From CAZGUG01 sp964529035 (GTDB lineage: Bacteria; Bacillota; Clostridia; Ch29), in NCBI GenBank assembly GCA_964529035.1, contig CAZGUG010000032.1, positions 1 to 21,701 on the forward strand: 21,701 bases of DNA, given 5' to 3'. This document shows, one piece after another, positions 21,301 to 21,701 of the stretch. Each line of letters opens with the position of its first letter. Within the stretch, counting starts at the first letter, position 1. The translations under genes and the position numbers were made by a program. The notes beneath the pieces were generated by a model. It did no database searches. It was not told the origin of the DNA and saw nothing but the letters and a program-made list of their open reading frames with translations.

Positions 21301-21701
21301 CTATGATGACAGCGGTATATGTGAAGTGTTCACAAACTTAGGCCGCGGCGGGGGGTGCCCAAGCCAGAGCGAAGCCACCAGCCGGCTTATATCTATAGCC
21401 CTAAGGTCGGGGGTTGACGTTAATTCAATAGTGGAGCAGCTTAAAGGTATACGCTGTCTTTCAACCATCCGGCAGAGGGCCAACGGAAGCGGGATAAAGG
21501 TTCTGTCCTGTCCCGACGCGATAGGCAAAGCCCTTGAAAGGGTTGTTAAAATGGAAGGAAGGATTGACATATCAGTAAAGGGCGACCAGCCGGACTGCAG
21601 CCCTGATGCCGGTACCGGCGGGAAAGCGATATGCCCGGAATGCGGCGGTATGCTTGAGCGGGAGAGCGGCTGCGTGGTCTGCCGTGACTGCGGCTATTCG
21701 A
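18338..21701 (+). CDS. nrdJ: adenosylcobalamin-dependent (class II) ribonucleotide reductase, intein-containing, 3' end cut by window
   Basis: This enzyme reduces ribonucleotides to deoxyribonucleotides using a B12-derived thiyl radical. The reading frame stays open from ATG 18338 (GGAGG at 18326-18330) to the window end: 1121 codons, of which 377 are an intein. In the spliced protein, SACFVL gives Cys88, and NPCGEQPLLPYESCNLGS gives Asn269, Cys271 (radical), Glu273 and Cys282; these match Cys133, Asn320, Cys322, Glu324 and Cys333 of the Thermotoga maritima enzyme. The phosphate-binding loop ATTTTIAPTGTISIIAGTSS is present. A C-terminal Cys cluster (CPECGG, then CVVCRDCGYS) resembles a zinc ribbon; relatives end a few residues further on. 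No N-terminal ATP-cone is seen. The promoter overlaps a probable NrdR site. Confidence 0.96.
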   Translation, partial: MQLSQNALKVLRKRYLTKNEKGEAVETPEEMFRRVAGTAASAEAGYDTGTDVKELEEGFYGMLTSLEFMPNSPTLMNAGKELGQLSACFVLPVEDSMEGIFDAIKQAAMIHKSGGGTGFSFSRLRPSGATVNSTGGVASGPVSFMKVFNAATEAVKQGGVRRGANMGILRVDHPDILGFIKCKRENKDITNFNISVAITEEFMRAVETGGEYPLISPQDKRIVEHINAKEVFELIVDMAWKNGEPGIIFLDRMNRDNVLKKTGQIESTNPCLHGDTYVATREGLVRIRDLYEKYKDGAVEIATDDRVINESVIINGREYFENGVTLRKAKVIKTGTRRTLNTLLDTGQIIKTTPEHKFLTNKGWTKAQGLKPGNEVLVQSGKGFWPDSDDIGQELGFLLGWLTGDGWLTADQKVVGMVFSAREEYIMNRIQTITQKMGAGKGIVNKRENGIWQVLFKRTAFVDRLKALGVKPGKAHTKRVPQSIFAASEETVAAYLNGLFSSDGTVNYIDENHRDVRLSSTSLELLQDVQLILLNLGVFSKIYERTKQGQQHFTYTRASGEEVRYQSKPYYEIIINGNDIWVFKEAIGSLTHIEKNSKLCDVARKSRKNTKFIAKVKRVWDGEEADVYDISEPVSRSLIGNGAVVHNCGEQPLLPYESCNLGSVNLAKMLKQDGDKWIIDYEKLGKTVDLAVRFLDNIIDVNRYPLEHIEKATKGSRKIGLGVMGFADMLIMLGIPYDSEEAIEVADSVMGFINKRSKEKSAELAAVKGKFPFYDDSTYAEQGIVIRNATTTTIAPTGTISIIAGTSSGIEPLFAVSFVRNVMDKDRLPEVHPIFEEVARKRGFYSENLMEEIALKGTLKYIQGIPEDVKRLFVTAHDIDPKWHVKMQAVFQRHTDNAVSKTVNFPHHATREDVRNVYLLAYRLGCKGVTIYRDRSREEQVLNIGVLEGGMQDGFEKPVIGPRTRPEITRGITEKVRIGCGNLYITVNYDDSGICEVFTNLGRGGGCPSQSEATSRLISIALRSGVDVNSIVEQLKGIRCLSTIRQRANGSGIKVLSCPDAIGKALERVVKMEGRIDISVKGDQPDCSPDAGTGGKAICPECGGMLERESGCVVCRDCGYS
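19148..20278 (+). mobile_element. intein with LAGLIDADG homing-endonuclease domain inside nrdJ
   Basis: An in-frame 377-residue class 1 intein splits the reductase between Pro270 and the catalytic Cys. It begins Cys1 (CLHGDTYVATREGLVRI) and has block B TPEH with Thr83 and His86. Two dodecapeptide motifs, LLGWLTGDG (Asp135) and LNGLFSSDG (Asp233), form a LAGLIDADG endonuclease, and both acidic residues are kept. The end is block F (DGEEADVYDISE) and block G VVHN, with penultimate His and terminal Asn; the next extein residue is Cys. All splicing residues are present, so both splicing and homing look active. Removing it restores the unbroken family sequence STNPCGEQPLLPYESC. Confidence 0.95.

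Noticed and set aside
18338..21701. Reductase interrupted by a frameshift, group I intron or insertion sequence
   Set aside because: The frame is open throughout, the insert carries all intein splicing and endonuclease motifs, and it ends HN-Cys; no transposase or intron core is seen.
1..21701. CRISPR arrays, tRNA or rRNA genes
   Set aside because: No regularly spaced repeats, cloverleaf or conserved rRNA stretches were found by reading the gene-free gaps.

Overview
The window looks like the replication-origin region of a Gram-positive bacterium of class Clostridia. Every gene lies on the + strand, and the first seven follow the classic Firmicutes origin order dnaA-dnaN-(S4 protein)-recF-remB-gyrB-gyrA. 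Strong Shine-Dalgarno sites, low-to-mid GC content and frequent ATA (Ile) and AGG/AGA (Arg) codons fit the thermophilic or cellulolytic clostridia (Acetivibrio/Ruminiclostridium/Thermoclostridium type). The species call is an inference and is not proven.

Region 1 (1-2961) holds the origin and replication initiation genes. DnaA-box-like sites and a candidate promoter precede dnaA. The dnaA-dnaN gap has two adjacent DnaA boxes, a GC-rich step, six perfect CTA triplets (DnaA-trios read on the minus strand) and an AT-rich tract, which is the layout of a Bacillus subtilis-type basal unwinding system. Region 2 (2962-9223) carries the small S4 RNA-binding protein, RecF, the matrix regulator RemB and both gyrase subunits, and ends in a clear intrinsic terminator.

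Region 3 (9240-10925) is a compact three-gene partner-switching operon: an RsbV-like STAS anti-anti-sigma factor, an RsbW-like anti-sigma kinase and a SigB-family sigma factor. No phosphatase or stressosome gene is next to it.

Region 4 (10930-16648) is an ABC importer operon. A long leader with three tandem hairpins and a possible closing helix precedes a DUF3798-type lipoprotein. Two hairpins separate that gene from a double-domain ATPase, which is followed by two BPD_transp_2-type permeases and a terminator. The substrate cannot be read from the sequence. The leader and the binding protein are the best candidates here for something undescribed.

Region 5 (16650-21701) has a membrane-anchored DUF4015 glycoside-hydrolase-like protein, an unrecognised 66-residue protein, and a B12-dependent (class II) ribonucleotide reductase cut off by the window end. 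The reductase has a strong promoter overlapped by a 20-bp perfect palindrome resembling an NrdR box, with a weaker site exactly 32 bp downstream. Its gene is interrupted by a 377-residue intein with both LAGLIDADG motifs, inserted immediately before the catalytic thiyl-radical cysteine.
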